Assembly (NCBI GenBank): GCA_036504975.1
Contig: DASXUF010000072.1
Location: 1-64,000, forward strand
Direction: 5' to 3'
Source: Candidatus Binatia bacterium
Lineage (GTDB): Bacteria > Desulfobacterota > Binatia > UBA9968
Length of the DNA stretch: 64,000 nucleotides
Part shown: one piece after another, positions 44,288 to 52,871 of the stretch
How positions within the stretch are numbered: position 1 is the first letter of the stretch
Layout: each line of letters begins with the position of its first letter
Made by a program: the position numbers and the translations under genes
The notes under the pieces: model-generated
Databases searched by the model: none
Seen by the model: the letters and a program-made list of their open reading frames with translations, nothing else
Told to the model about the DNA's origin: nothing

Positions 44288-45409
44288 TTACTTGCCCGGT
44301 TTACCTAAAATCTCGTTGAGTAACTTGTCCGCTGGCCGCCGGTCGGAATATCTATCGTCGTCCCCGTCGAAATACTCGACGCCGTCTCTTCTCGCGTTCT
44401 CATCCCGCACGTCGTCTTTGGGAATATCGATTCTGAGCGAGTTGGAGCCCGTGCCGGGCCGGTCCTTCGGTCCTTTCTGGACCTGAGTTTGCCCCTCGCG
44501 CGAGAGGAGCCAGTTGATAAAGACTTTGGCGGCATTGGGATGCGGCGCCTGATTCATAAAACTCAGCGTGCCGCCTGAGGAGGTCAAAGTGCCGCCTTCC
44601 TTCAAGTTGGAGATTTGCGCCACGGGCAGATTTTGCCTCATCGCTTTGTCCATCTCGTCGCTGACGCAAGGAATGCAGAGGGAGAATTTCCCCGTCGCCA
44701 GCCAATCCACGGGTTGGCGATAGTCCCGCGCGATCGTCACGTCCATCTCCCCATAGAGCCGCTTCATGAATTCGGGGCCAAGCTTCGAGTGGTAGTAGAA
44801 GAAAAGAACCGGCGTATCCATCCCGCGGGTCCGCGGATCGGTGGCGGTGATTTTGCCTCTCCACTTGGGATTGAGGAGATCCCAGTAGGAGCTAAAATCC
44901 TTGGGGCTCACGAGTTTCGTGTGGTAGTTGATGTTAACGCCGCCGCCGTTGCCGAGGAAAGCGAAGATGTATTTCCCTTCGGGATCTACGTATTTATGTT
45001 TTCCCTGCCACCATTTGCTCTCATCCAGGACCTCGGGCAAGAGCAGCAAAAGCTTGATCGGATCCAACGTCTTGCCGACGTAGAGCGTTGCGTGGGCAGT
45101 CCCTTTGCCGCCGGTGAAGACATCCACCAGGTACTTCCCCGCCCTTCGCTCCGCAACGATGCGCGGTCCAAGATCGCTGCCGCGCGCCCTAAGCTGGCTG
45201 ACTTTGATCTTCGGATAGGCCTTCTCGAAGGCCTGCACGGTCTCCACGCCTACGGGTCCGGCCTCGAAGATATAAAGGCTGAGCTGGCCCTCCCGCTCGG
45301 CCGCCGCAACCGTCGTTTCCCATTCGATCTGCCAGGCCGGCTTAGATTCCGCGGTCAGGCCTGAGGCGCCGGTTAAAAGAAGGAGGCAAATAGCAAATGC
45401 CGCGATCAT
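44288..45409 (-). CDS. Fe(III)/spermidine-type solute-binding protein (CIPC, tandem copy 1)
   Basis: A 373-residue paralogue of the gene at 43154, with a signal peptide (IAAFAICLLLLTGASGLTAE) and the same CIPC motif. The ATG at 45409 is chosen because the open frame to 45718 runs inside the Rieske gene on the same strand; the gap is then 19 bases. The start lacks a strong ribosome binding site. The stretch PKDRPGTGSNS near the C-terminus is an insertion compared with copy 2. Confidence 0.85.
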   Translation of the reverse strand: MIAAFAICLLLLTGASGLTAESKPAWQIEWETTVAAAEREGQLSLYIFEAGPVGVETVQAFEKAYPKIKVSQLRARGSDLGPRIVAERRAGKYLVDVFTGGKGTAHATLYVGKTLDPIKLLLLLPEVLDESKWWQGKHKYVDPEGKYIFAFLGNGGGVNINYHTKLVSPKDFSSYWDLLNPKWRGKITATDPRTRGMDTPVLFFYYHSKLGPEFMKRLYGEMDVTIARDYRQPVDWLATGKFSLCIPCVSDEMDKAMRQNLPVAQISNLKEGGTLTSSGGTLSFMNQAPHPNAAKVFINWLLSREGQTQVQKGPKDRPGTGSNSLRIDIPKDDVRDENARRDGVEYFDGDDDRYSDRRPADKLLNEILGKPGK

Positions 45410-45428
45410 TGTTTTCCGGTTAATTGGC

Positions 45429-46595
45429 TTAGTCGTCTTGCGCCGCTCGATCTGAAAAAGCGGTATAGCCTTCGGGAATGAGACGAATGACCTCGTCTTT
45501 GTCCGGATCTCTGTTGATGCCTTGAGGATCGGCGCCGTTTTGCATGGCGCGGAGCTGATCGCGCAAAAGTTTTCGGAAGATGATGATGCCGCGGTCCGAC
45601 TCCCCGAGGTGTTCGTTGGGACGATTGGCGATGGCGCCCTGCGTTTCCCAGGCCATCTGGTCCTGGCTAGGAAAATTTTCCATATGAAACTCGCCGTCTT
45701 TGTTCTTGGTGCTGACAAACTCGGCGGGCGGATCCTCCGGCTGGTCCACCGCGCCGCCGTCTTTGGTTGGACGGAAGCTCACGTGGAAGATCTGCGTGTT
45801 GGAGTCGTCGACGGGCGTCCGAAAATGCATGTTGTAGCTGTTGGTGGCGGGCACCAGGAGCATATTGGGGAAGATGAGCGGGTGCGGCGCCTCGACGCGG
45901 CCCTCGTCGCCGGCAAAAATCCTTTGCTTCTGAATTCCCGCCCAGGCAGGATGGACCACCAGCTCGAAATCGAGCTTGCTAAGCGGTCGATAATAGTAGG
46001 CGCCTTGGTTATTGCCCCGCATTCTCAGGGTGTGCGCGTGGAGATAATAGGTGTGCACGGGATCGACCGAGTTCTCCATCGCCTGAAGCCAGTTGCAGCG
46101 AAGGATCTGATAGATCTCCAGCTTCCTCACTCCATCTCGTCGCGTAAGGATGTCCCACCTGGGCAGAAGCGGCCTTTTCTCCGGCGGTCCCATGTAGGCG
46201 AACAAAAACCCCGCCAGTTTCTCCACGGGATAGGCCGGGTGTGATATTTTTTCTTTGAACCCGGCCTCCACGCTCTCGAACGGCTGCTCCAGGCATTTGC
46301 CGCACGCGTCGTACTTCCATCCATGGTAGGCGCAGCGAATGCCGTCCTCCTCGACAAATCCATAGTAGAGCGACGCGCCGCGATGCGAGCAATGCTCGGC
46401 TACGAGACCGTACTGACCGCGTCCATCGCGGAAGAGCACCAAATCTTCTCCCAGCACCCTTACTCGTTTTTTTGGTTTTTCTTCGGTCAGCTCCGATGCC
46501 GCGGCGACGACGTGCCAGTAGCGCCGGAGGAGTTGGCCCGCCGGTGTCCCAGGGCCTATGCGAGTGAAAAGCTCGTTCTCTTCTTGGGTGAGCAT
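45429..46595 (-). CDS. Rieske non-haem iron aromatic-ring oxygenase, alpha subunit type
   Basis: A 388-residue oxygenase. The Rieske centre ligands are Cys69-x-His71 (CSHRGASL) and Cys88-x2-His91 (CAYHGW). The mononuclear iron ligands lie in ENSVDPVHTYYLHAH, near residues 180-190. The N-terminus MLTQEENELFTRIGPGTPAG is a typical start for this family, so 46595 is preferred over 46682. It is first in an operon with three binding-protein genes. Likely chemistry is oxygenation or O-demethylation of an aromatic acid, like phthalate dioxygenase-type enzymes; the reductase must be elsewhere. Confidence 0.91.
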   Translation of the reverse strand: MLTQEENELFTRIGPGTPAGQLLRRYWHVVAAASELTEEKPKKRVRVLGEDLVLFRDGRGQYGLVAEHCSHRGASLYYGFVEEDGIRCAYHGWKYDACGKCLEQPFESVEAGFKEKISHPAYPVEKLAGFLFAYMGPPEKRPLLPRWDILTRRDGVRKLEIYQILRCNWLQAMENSVDPVHTYYLHAHTLRMRGNNQGAYYYRPLSKLDFELVVHPAWAGIQKQRIFAGDEGRVEAPHPLIFPNMLLVPATNSYNMHFRTPVDDSNTQIFHVSFRPTKDGGAVDQPEDPPAEFVSTKNKDGEFHMENFPSQDQMAWETQGAIANRPNEHLGESDRGIIIFRKLLRDQLRAMQNGADPQGINRDPDKDEVIRLIPEGYTAFSDRAAQDD

Positions 46596-46768
46596 GGGAG
46601 AGCCGCTTTTTAGCTCGACGCCGTTGAATGCCGACGATGCGCCTCTATAAACGATGCTAGTAAAAGCCCGGCACCGTGTCAATTATGTAATTTTTTCAGC
46701 TAAGTGTCGGCTTTTACAAAAAGAAGAACCCGCTGAAGAAACCGGTGCATTAACCGATCTATATAAGT

Positions 46769-47263
46769 ATGTTTAGAGTGCGCGCAGCATTGATGAAGCG
46801 GCCTGTCGGCGGTCTAAAGCACGCGGTCGCCTTGCGTGCGATCGGACAGGACCTGGCCGCGCTGTCGATTGAATCAGTGGAAATAACGGTCCAAGACACT
46901 GTTTTTGTCGCCCAAGGCCGGAGCATCGGCTCGGCGCAGCCGTTTGCGCGAAAGTACAGCCCAGAAGATGTCAATCGATTGGATGAGATGGGCGCGACGC
47001 GGCAAAAGGGCGTCCTAACAACTCCCGATGCAACTTCCCTGGCGGAGTCGCTTCGGACGGTCGGTAGAATAGTGGACGATAAGAAGGGGCGCTTGATCAA
47101 GCTGGCTAAAGACCAGCGCAAGATCACATTCGAATACGAGGACGAGAACGGAGACGTTCAGCAGGAGGAGCTTTACAGCCTGTCCATCTATAAGAGCCAG
47201 CAGGAGGGATTGTCGTTGAGGGGCACGCAAAAGAAGAAAGATGTGTGGGAAGACAGCCGGTAG
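46769..47263 (+). CDS. unknown protein family, 164 residues, paralogue 2
   Basis: Homologous over its full length to the gene at 41533: VALRAIGQDLAALSIESVEITVQDTVFVAQGR, KYSPEDVNRLDEMGATRQKG, TVGRIVDDKKGRLIKLAKDQRKITFEYEDE and YKSQQEGLSLRGTQKKK. It is transcribed divergently from the Rieske operon, 170 bases away, so a regulatory tie is possible. Both copies are equally well conserved, which suggests active genes. Function unknown. Confidence 0.7.
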   Translation: MFRVRAALMKRPVGGLKHAVALRAIGQDLAALSIESVEITVQDTVFVAQGRSIGSAQPFARKYSPEDVNRLDEMGATRQKGVLTTPDATSLAESLRTVGRIVDDKKGRLIKLAKDQRKITFEYEDENGDVQQEELYSLSIYKSQQEGLSLRGTQKKKDVWEDSR

Positions 47264-47384
47264 CGGGAAAATGGCCGAAGCCGTCTTTCTAGCGGAGCTT
47301 CTCTAGAAACCAGCCTCACAATTACTCTCGTGCCGCACTCCTTTCCCTAACGCTTTCCGCCCAACTGTAGCCTCACGCCTCGAA

Positions 47385-48272
47385 TCAGAGATAGCCCAAT
47401 CGGCGAAAATAACTTTGCGCTCCGGGATGGAGCGGCATGCCGGTCTGGACGGCGAAGCGCGGCGAGTAGAAAATCGACGAGCCGAGGTAGTGCGTCGAAG
47501 TTGAACGGTCGATAACTTCCGCCACTCTATAAGTGGTCTCCTCAGGCAGATCGGAGCGGCAGTAAAGCGTGAAGCCTTCCGCGTCCAACGTCCAGAGATC
47601 TTTTTCCTGGTTTTTGTACGTGCCGGCTGGAATGAGGCTGGGCTTGATGCGCAGCTCCTCGGCGAGCTTTCGGGCTTCGGCTTCGGTCAAAGAGAAAAAG
47701 TTCATCGCGCGGCTTTGGGAAGGGTCGTAACGGAGCGGGCTGTTTTCTCTAAAGACGCCGTCCGCTTCGCCGCTCGCTATGAGTCGCGGGACGGAGGAAA
47801 AATCGGTGATCACCTTCCCGCCCCAGCGGGGAACGTCTTCATACGGGTCGATGCCGAAATGGCCGAAAATACCTCTGACCGGATAGGAGACGACCATATT
47901 CGGTGCCGGCAAGCAAAATCGAACCGCAGGATGCTTTTCCGCCAGGTCCGCGAATGAATCTATCTCAAGATCGGCGCGCGCCATGTTGACGAACCAGTGC
48001 ATCGGGTACTGGAGCTCGCTTAGCCCCCTTATACGGAGACGCTTCGAGTAAGGCGCCTTGCCCTCATGCGCGGCGCGCGCGGCAAAGGTCGTCGTGACGG
48101 AAATGTCGGCTTCGCCCTTGTCCACCGCGAGCGCGAGCTCCGGAACTTCGCCGCCGAGCTTCAAAAGCTCGATTTGAAAACCCGCGGCCTTCACGCCGTC
48201 GGCCAGCCAAGCTAGAATCCGCCCCCAGGTTCCTCCAGTATTAATCGTCGCGATTCTTAACGTTTCGGGCAT
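47385..48272 (-). CDS. TAXI-type binding-fold protein without signal peptide
   Basis: A 295-residue relative of TAXI receptors (PETLRIATINTGGTWGRILAWLADGVKAAG, AVDKGEADISVTTTFAA, GKVITDFSSVPRLIASGEADGVF). It starts five bases after the stop of the upstream gene and has no signal peptide, so it is expected to be cytoplasmic, unlike the true TAXI receptor at 8264. It forms an operon with the SsuA-like gene upstream. A role as a ligand sensor or enzyme is possible. Confidence 0.8.
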   Translation of the reverse strand: MPETLRIATINTGGTWGRILAWLADGVKAAGFQIELLKLGGEVPELALAVDKGEADISVTTTFAARAAHEGKAPYSKRLRIRGLSELQYPMHWFVNMARADLEIDSFADLAEKHPAVRFCLPAPNMVVSYPVRGIFGHFGIDPYEDVPRWGGKVITDFSSVPRLIASGEADGVFRENSPLRYDPSQSRAMNFFSLTEAEARKLAEELRIKPSLIPAGTYKNQEKDLWTLDAEGFTLYCRSDLPEETTYRVAEVIDRSTSTHYLGSSIFYSPRFAVQTGMPLHPGAQSYFRRLGYL

Positions 48273-48276
48273 TTGT

Positions 48277-49257
48277 TTATCGCAGCTTCTCCGCAAACCC
48301 GCTTTTCCTCATTTCATCCACAAATCTAAGCTCGACAAAATCCTCGCCCTTCGCTTTGGCCGCCCTCGGGTCGGTCAAAGCCTGGATCTCCAGCGTCTGC
48401 TTCAATCCTTCGAGCGTCGGATAACCATCGTCCACGAGCAGCGCGGCGTTGGCTACGTACGCCGCCTCCAGGACGTCGCGGCTTGAACCGCGGGTGTATT
48501 TTTGCATCACCTTGATCGATTCCTCTTTGTGCTTCTTGAAGAAATGACCCGCTTCGGTCATGGCCAGGACCACGCGCCGCACTTCATCAGGATTCTCCCG
48601 AATCTTTTTCCTCGTGGTGGCGATGCAGGTGAACTGGAACGGCACTTTGAGCTTGGCCATGTCGATGATCGCTTTGAGCCCGGCTTTTTCCGCCCGGAGC
48701 CTCTCTCCCTCGGTGACCACGGTAAAATCCGCTTGCCCGCTCATCATCGCGGCGAGGCGCGCCGGCGCCCCGCCGACCGTGATGGCCTTGATGTCTTTGT
48801 AAGCGACTCCCACTTTCGCAAGGGCCAGTCTGACCGCGAAGTCCGCCGAGGTCCCCGGGATATGGACGGCCGCGGTTTTGCCTTTGAGCTGCTCGGGCGA
48901 TTTGATGCTCGCGTTTCCGACGATGAAATAGGGCAGGGTATTCATCTGGCTCTGGACGATCGCAACGTCTGCTCCCGCGAGTTTGGCATTGATGACCGCC
49001 GTCCCGACGGCGCCGCTGTAACCCAAATCTCCGGCGATCATGCTTTGGATGCCGCGGACGCTGCCGTCGATAAAGAGCGTTTCGACGTCGAGCCCGTGCT
49101 TCTTATACAAGCCCGCGTCCTTGGCCAGCCAGTAGACCACCGAGCTGGTCGTATCGGTGATGTAGGCGATGTAAATCCTTGCCCCAGCGTTTCGCGCCGA
49201 TCCGACGGTCAAGCCCAGCAGCAAAGCGACAGTGATGAACCGAAATCGGTTCTTCAT
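48277..49257 (-). CDS. SsuA/NrtA-type ABC substrate-binding protein (orphan)
   Basis: A 326-residue periplasmic receptor with a signal peptide (VGSARNAGA). Marks are IAYITDTTSSVVYWLAKDAGLYKKHGLDVE, DLGYSGAVGTAVINAKLAG and QLKGKTAAVHIPGTSADFAVR. GGAGG precedes the ATG. It is first in a two-gene operon with the TAXI-like protein. No permease or ATPase follows, so it is another orphan receptor. Ligand unknown, with nitrogen- or sulfur-containing organics as candidates. Confidence 0.87.
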   Translation of the reverse strand: MKNRFRFITVALLLGLTVGSARNAGARIYIAYITDTTSSVVYWLAKDAGLYKKHGLDVETLFIDGSVRGIQSMIAGDLGYSGAVGTAVINAKLAGADVAIVQSQMNTLPYFIVGNASIKSPEQLKGKTAAVHIPGTSADFAVRLALAKVGVAYKDIKAITVGGAPARLAAMMSGQADFTVVTEGERLRAEKAGLKAIIDMAKLKVPFQFTCIATTRKKIRENPDEVRRVVLAMTEAGHFFKKHKEESIKVMQKYTRGSSRDVLEAAYVANAALLVDDGYPTLEGLKQTLEIQALTDPRAAKAKGEDFVELRFVDEMRKSGFAEKLR

Positions 49258-49407
49258 GGCGGCAACCTCCTTGAACGGCTTCCGAACGAGGCCGCACCAT
49301 CCTTAACGCATCGGGAATCGCCGGACAAGCAGGAAAGAAATGAGGCGGGAGAAAAAAAAGGTTATCGAAGGTGAGGAATCCAGGCGCCTTGGGTTCGTTC
49401 CGCGCGA

Positions 49408-49433
49408 GCCCGCCTGGGTTTTCCCAGGCGGGC
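49408..49433. terminator. strong hairpin
   Basis: GCCCGCCTGGG pairs with CCCAGGCGGGC around a TTTT loop, with a weak T stretch (TTTGATTT) on the plus side. It lies between the 49493 small gene and the start of the binding-protein gene; it may close the former, but no U-run is on that strand. Confidence 0.45.
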
Positions 49434-49492
49434 TTTGATTTGGCGGCACGAGCGGCGGAAAAGTTTGGCGAGAGCAAACATTTTAGCCCTAG

Positions 49493-49711
49493 TTATCTGC
49501 GCTGAAGATTGCAAGATGAAATAGCCGAGTCGTCGGACAACGGTTGCGATCGCAGACGCTTGAGCCGGCGCTTGAGATAGCTGTCTCTCGGCCAGTTCCA
49601 ATCTCGTCCCGGCAGCAAATCGCCGTAGTACGGCGCTCCGTTCACTTTACTTTGCAAGAAAATCTGCTGCCAAACGCTGGGTTTCTCTATGCTGATTTCT
49701 TGAGCTTTCAT
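49493..49711 (-). CDS. small hypothetical protein, 72 residues
   Basis: AGGAGG lies seven bases before the ATG. The protein is basic and contains WQQIFLQSKVNGAPYYGDLLPGRDWNWPRDSYLKRRLKRLRSQP. There is no known domain. It is upstream of the binding-protein operon on the same strand, separated by a hairpin. Confidence 0.5.
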   Translation of the reverse strand: MKAQEISIEKPSVWQQIFLQSKVNGAPYYGDLLPGRDWNWPRDSYLKRRLKRLRSQPLSDDSAISSCNLQRR

Positions 49712-50062
49712 GATCGAACCTCCTGTCGGTGTAAAATTTTTTGCCGGTAACCGCGCGTCAAATTGTGATTCGATTGTCTTATTTAGAGAACAAAGGACGG
49801 TGTCTGACCATATCTTGCGATGGGCGAACTGAATTCGACGGTTAAGGAGTCAACAGCAGATTCGGTGCCAGTGAAATAGTTTGCTATGGCGATCCCCTGA
49901 ATCACATTCTGCGCAAATTTTTCACGCGAAGCTCGCTCGCGTTTGCCGGCGCAGATTTCCGATCGGGCAAAATGGCGAAGTCCTCGTCACCCGAATTTAT
50001 TTTTGGGCCGGGAGAGTTTGGCTCGTGTATCGCTAACTGCTATAAGATGGGGCGCCGCTTTT
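49712..50062. other. intergenic stretch, no gene seen
   Basis: About 350 bases between two divergent genes. I see no coding frame with a ribosome binding site and no repeat of the families found elsewhere. It must hold the promoters of both neighbours. Confidence 0.5.
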
Positions 50063-50791
50063 ATGGAAACCGTCAAAGCTACGTTGTGGATCTATCGGGT
50101 CGCGCTCAAGCGCTCCGTCGAATTGCTCGCCGCCAACTGGGGCATCATCTTCGCGCCGCTGGCCTACAGCTTGATTTTGTCCGTCGCCGCGGCGCTGGCC
50201 GCGCCGTTGGGCTTCATTGGCGGATTCATTATGACGGCGGTGACTGCGGCCTGCGCGAGCTCGGGGCTGTTCCTCATCGAGAACGTCGTCCGGATGGGGA
50301 AGTTCGATCTCAACGATTTTTTTAAGGGCTTTTCGGTCTATCTCTGGGAGATTATAGGGCTCGCGTTCATCCTGTGGATCCCGATGACGCTGTTGTCGCG
50401 CGTGGCCTTTTCGACGGAGGATGGGCCGTTGATCGTTTTCATTGTACAGCTTTTTCTTTATATCATCCTAAACCCGGTGCCGGAATTGATTTATCAAACG
50501 CGGTCTTCGGGACTCGCGCTGCTCTCCGCGAGTTACGAGTTCATCGTCGAGAACTGGATCGAATGGTTCGTGCCCAACGTGTTGATCACCGCCGTCGCTT
50601 ACTTTTTGTTGGGCTGGTTGGATGTTCCGGCCTCCTACCTGCCGTCTTTTTTTCGTTTCTTTTTTCTCCTTTCGATTTTCGGGCTTCTGCTCACTTTTTT
50701 GATGATCTTCCGCGGCCTGGTGTTTTCCGAGCTCGCCGGCTCGACGCGCCGGAGCCGGGCCTACCGCTACCGCGCGCGCTCATCCGACTGA
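50063..50791 (+). CDS. membrane protein of unknown function, 242 residues
   Basis: About six hydrophobic segments with short loops: ANWGIIFAPLAYSLILSVAAALAAPLGFIGGF, then AFILWIPMTLLSRVAF, FIVQLFLYIILNPVPELIY and FFRFFFLLSIFGLLLTFLMIF. A basic, Arg-rich C-terminus follows. The start at 50063 (METVKATLW) is chosen over 49943 by the sudden change to protein-like composition. It converges on and overlaps the tail of a small membrane protein gene. No domain is recognised. Confidence 0.68.
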   Translation: METVKATLWIYRVALKRSVELLAANWGIIFAPLAYSLILSVAAALAAPLGFIGGFIMTAVTAACASSGLFLIENVVRMGKFDLNDFFKGFSVYLWEIIGLAFILWIPMTLLSRVAFSTEDGPLIVFIVQLFLYIILNPVPELIYQTRSSGLALLSASYEFIVENWIEWFVPNVLITAVAYFLLGWLDVPASYLPSFFRFFFLLSIFGLLLTFLMIFRGLVFSELAGSTRRSRAYRYRARSSD

Positions 50792-51064
50792 TTTCGAAGC
50801 GTTCCTTCGCGCGCACGCCCGTTTTATCCAGTGGTAGCCTTCATGGCCGGCAAGAAAAATTCCCAAGCTGAATCCGGCCCAACTCACCAGCGAAGCCGCG
50901 ACAATCACGCCCACTTTGGCCTCCGCCGAATATGGCAGAAACAAGACAATGACGAAATAGGCGAGATAAACCGTGAAGCTGACCGCGATCAGAGCGACCC
51001 CCAGTAAAAAGCGCAGCCGTCTCGCGGTCGGTGCGCGGGGTTGGTTGGCATCCGGGATAGCCAT
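50780..51064 (-). CDS. small membrane protein, 94 residues
   Basis: Two predicted transmembrane helices (LLGVALIAVSFTVYLAYFVIVLFL and KVGVIVAASLVSWAGFSLGIFLAG). The pattern resembles short DUF485-like proteins seen with transporters, but the identity is not sure. The gene overlaps the 3' end of the preceding plus-strand gene by 12 bases. Confidence 0.55.
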   Translation of the reverse strand: MAIPDANQPRAPTARRLRFLLGVALIAVSFTVYLAYFVIVLFLPYSAEAKVGVIVAASLVSWAGFSLGIFLAGHEGYHWIKRACARRNASKSVG

Positions 51065-51218
51065 CAGGCGGCGATCTCAAAGCTGCTGTATTCCTCCATA
51101 ACACATTTTTTTTGCTTCGTCGCGTTCCGAACGCTTGATGCCCGAGCGTCGTGACGCTCCGTGCAGTGTTGACAAAGGCGGAAGAACTGGATTATCAACC
51201 GCATACCGGGACCAAGCA

Positions 51219-51575
51219 TTGAAAACGAGCCGCGGATTTTTTTTGCTCGGGTTTCTTTCTCTCGGCGCCGTCGCGCCCTCATCCTCGTGGAGCGCCGAAG
51301 ATGCGGCTTCTTTGTTCAACGGCCTATGCTCGGTCTGCCACGGATCGAGCGGCAGGGGAGACGGCCCCAGCGCGGCGGGACTTCATCCAAAACCGGCTGA
51401 CTTTACCGACTGCAAAGTTATGGCCGCCGATTCCGATCAGACGCTGTTCAAGATCATCAAAGAAGGCGGGCAGAGCGTGGGACGCTCCACGGTCATGCCG
51501 TCGTGGAAGGACTCTCTCAGCGACGAGCAGATCCGTTCGCTGGTGAAATTGATCCGCGGCTTCTGCAAGAAATAG
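51219..51575 (+). CDS. class I cytochrome c, periplasmic
   Basis: A 118-residue protein with a signal peptide and a single haem attachment motif CSVCH at residues 37-41; the Met ligand is probably in STVMPSW. The start is a TTG at 51219, since no ATG lies between the upstream frame and the signal peptide. It precedes the sulfite-oxidase-like gene by 27 bases. In SorAB-like systems such a cytochrome accepts electrons from the molybdenum subunit, so the two genes probably form an enzyme. Confidence 0.83.
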   Translation: MKTSRGFFLLGFLSLGAVAPSSSWSAEDAASLFNGLCSVCHGSSGRGDGPSAAGLHPKPADFTDCKVMAADSDQTLFKIIKEGGQSVGRSTVMPSWKDSLSDEQIRSLVKLIRGFCKK

Positions 51576-51602
51576 CGAGGCCGGAAGGCAAAGGAGGCGA
51601 TT

Positions 51603-52847
51603 ATGAGCCGGGAAACGTTGCTCCGCGAAGATGAATATCTCGCCGCGCGCGCCGATGAGTTTATGCGACTGGCGGCGAAAAGGCATGGCCTCTCCAGGCG
51701 CGGCTTCCTCAAGCTCCTGGCGGCATCGGGCTCGCTCGCGGCTTTCGCCGGCGGCGCGCTCCTGCCGGCCCGCGCCGGCGCGGCGGACGCGCAGCCGGTC
51801 TTGAAACCGACGCCGCCCGATCTGTTCAACGACTTCGGCAGCAACAAGGAAATGCGCTGGGAGGCGATGTATGGGCGCGGCTACCTCGTCCCCAACGAAT
51901 TATTTTTCGTGCGCAATCACACCCGCACGCCGAAGATCGAGGCGGGCAACTGGCGGCTCAAGATCGAAGGCACCGGCGTGAGCCGCGCTCTGGAGCTTAC
52001 CTACGACGATCTCCTGGCGATGCCCGCCGCATCGTTCCTTCGCTACGTCGAGTGCGCGGGCAACGGCCGGAGCTTTTTCGAGACCGCGCACGGCAAAAAA
52101 GCCCAGGGCACGCAGTGGAAGCTCGGCGCCGTCGGCGTGGCGGAATGGACCGGCGTGCCGCTGCGCGAGCTTTTAGACCGCGCGGGCGTCAAGAAGTCGG
52201 CGCGCGACGTCATGCCCGAAGGGCTGGACGATCTCAAAGTGCGCCGCCCGATGTCGCTCGCCAAAGCGATGGAGGAAGACACGCTCGTCGTCTACGCGAT
52301 GAACGGCCAGCCGCTCCCGCCCGATCACGGCTTCCCGGCGCGGCTGCTCACACCCGGCTGGATCGGCGTCGCGAACATTAAATGGGTGGGGCGCATCCAG
52401 GTCTCCGAAGAGCCGCTGTTCTCGCAATGGAACACCGACACCTACGTGATGATCGGGCCGGACTACCAGCCGAGCGCGCCCGCCAAAGGGCCGATTCTCT
52501 CGCTCCAGGCGGTGAAGAGCGCGCTGGAGCTTCCGTGGAACGGCGAAATCGCCGCCGGGCGGAGGCTTGTGCGCGGCCGCGCTTGGTCGCCGAACGGCAA
52601 GATCGAGAGAGTGGAGGTCAGCTTCGATCAAGGAAAGAGCTGGCAGAGGGCAAGGCTTAGAGAGCCGAACATCGCCAAGGCGTGGGTTCGTTGGGACGCC
52701 GACTGGGAGGCGCGGCCCGGCAAACAGACGATCCGCGTGCGCGCGACCGACGAGCGCGGCAACGCGCAGCCGGAGCGCGTTGCTTTCAACGAGCAGGGTT
52801 ACCTGTTCAACGCCATGGTGGACCACCCGGTGACCGTAAAAGGATAA
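51603..52847 (+). CDS. sulfite oxidase/SoxC-like molybdenum enzyme
   Basis: A 414-residue oxidoreductase with a Tat signal (SRRGFLKLLAASG, Arg32-Arg33). The Moco domain has the cysteine ligand in VECAGNGR (Cys151) and family blocks PNELFFVRNH, WTGVPLRELL and DHGFPARLLTPGWIG; the C-terminal dimerisation domain follows with VSFDQGKSWQRARL. It could oxidise sulfite or a sulfane, or act on other oxyanions. It is paired with a cytochrome c. The iron-type ABC transporter starts 24 bases after it, so it may be in the same transcript. Confidence 0.9.
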   Translation: MSRETLLREDEYLAARADEFMRLAAKRHGLSRRGFLKLLAASGSLAAFAGGALLPARAGAADAQPVLKPTPPDLFNDFGSNKEMRWEAMYGRGYLVPNELFFVRNHTRTPKIEAGNWRLKIEGTGVSRALELTYDDLLAMPAASFLRYVECAGNGRSFFETAHGKKAQGTQWKLGAVGVAEWTGVPLRELLDRAGVKKSARDVMPEGLDDLKVRRPMSLAKAMEEDTLVVYAMNGQPLPPDHGFPARLLTPGWIGVANIKWVGRIQVSEEPLFSQWNTDTYVMIGPDYQPSAPAKGPILSLQAVKSALELPWNGEIAAGRRLVRGRAWSPNGKIERVEVSFDQGKSWQRARLREPNIAKAWVRWDADWEARPGKQTIRVRATDERGNAQPERVAFNEQGYLFNAMVDHPVTVKG

Positions 52848-52871
52848 AGGATGCGAAACGAAGGAGGCCTT

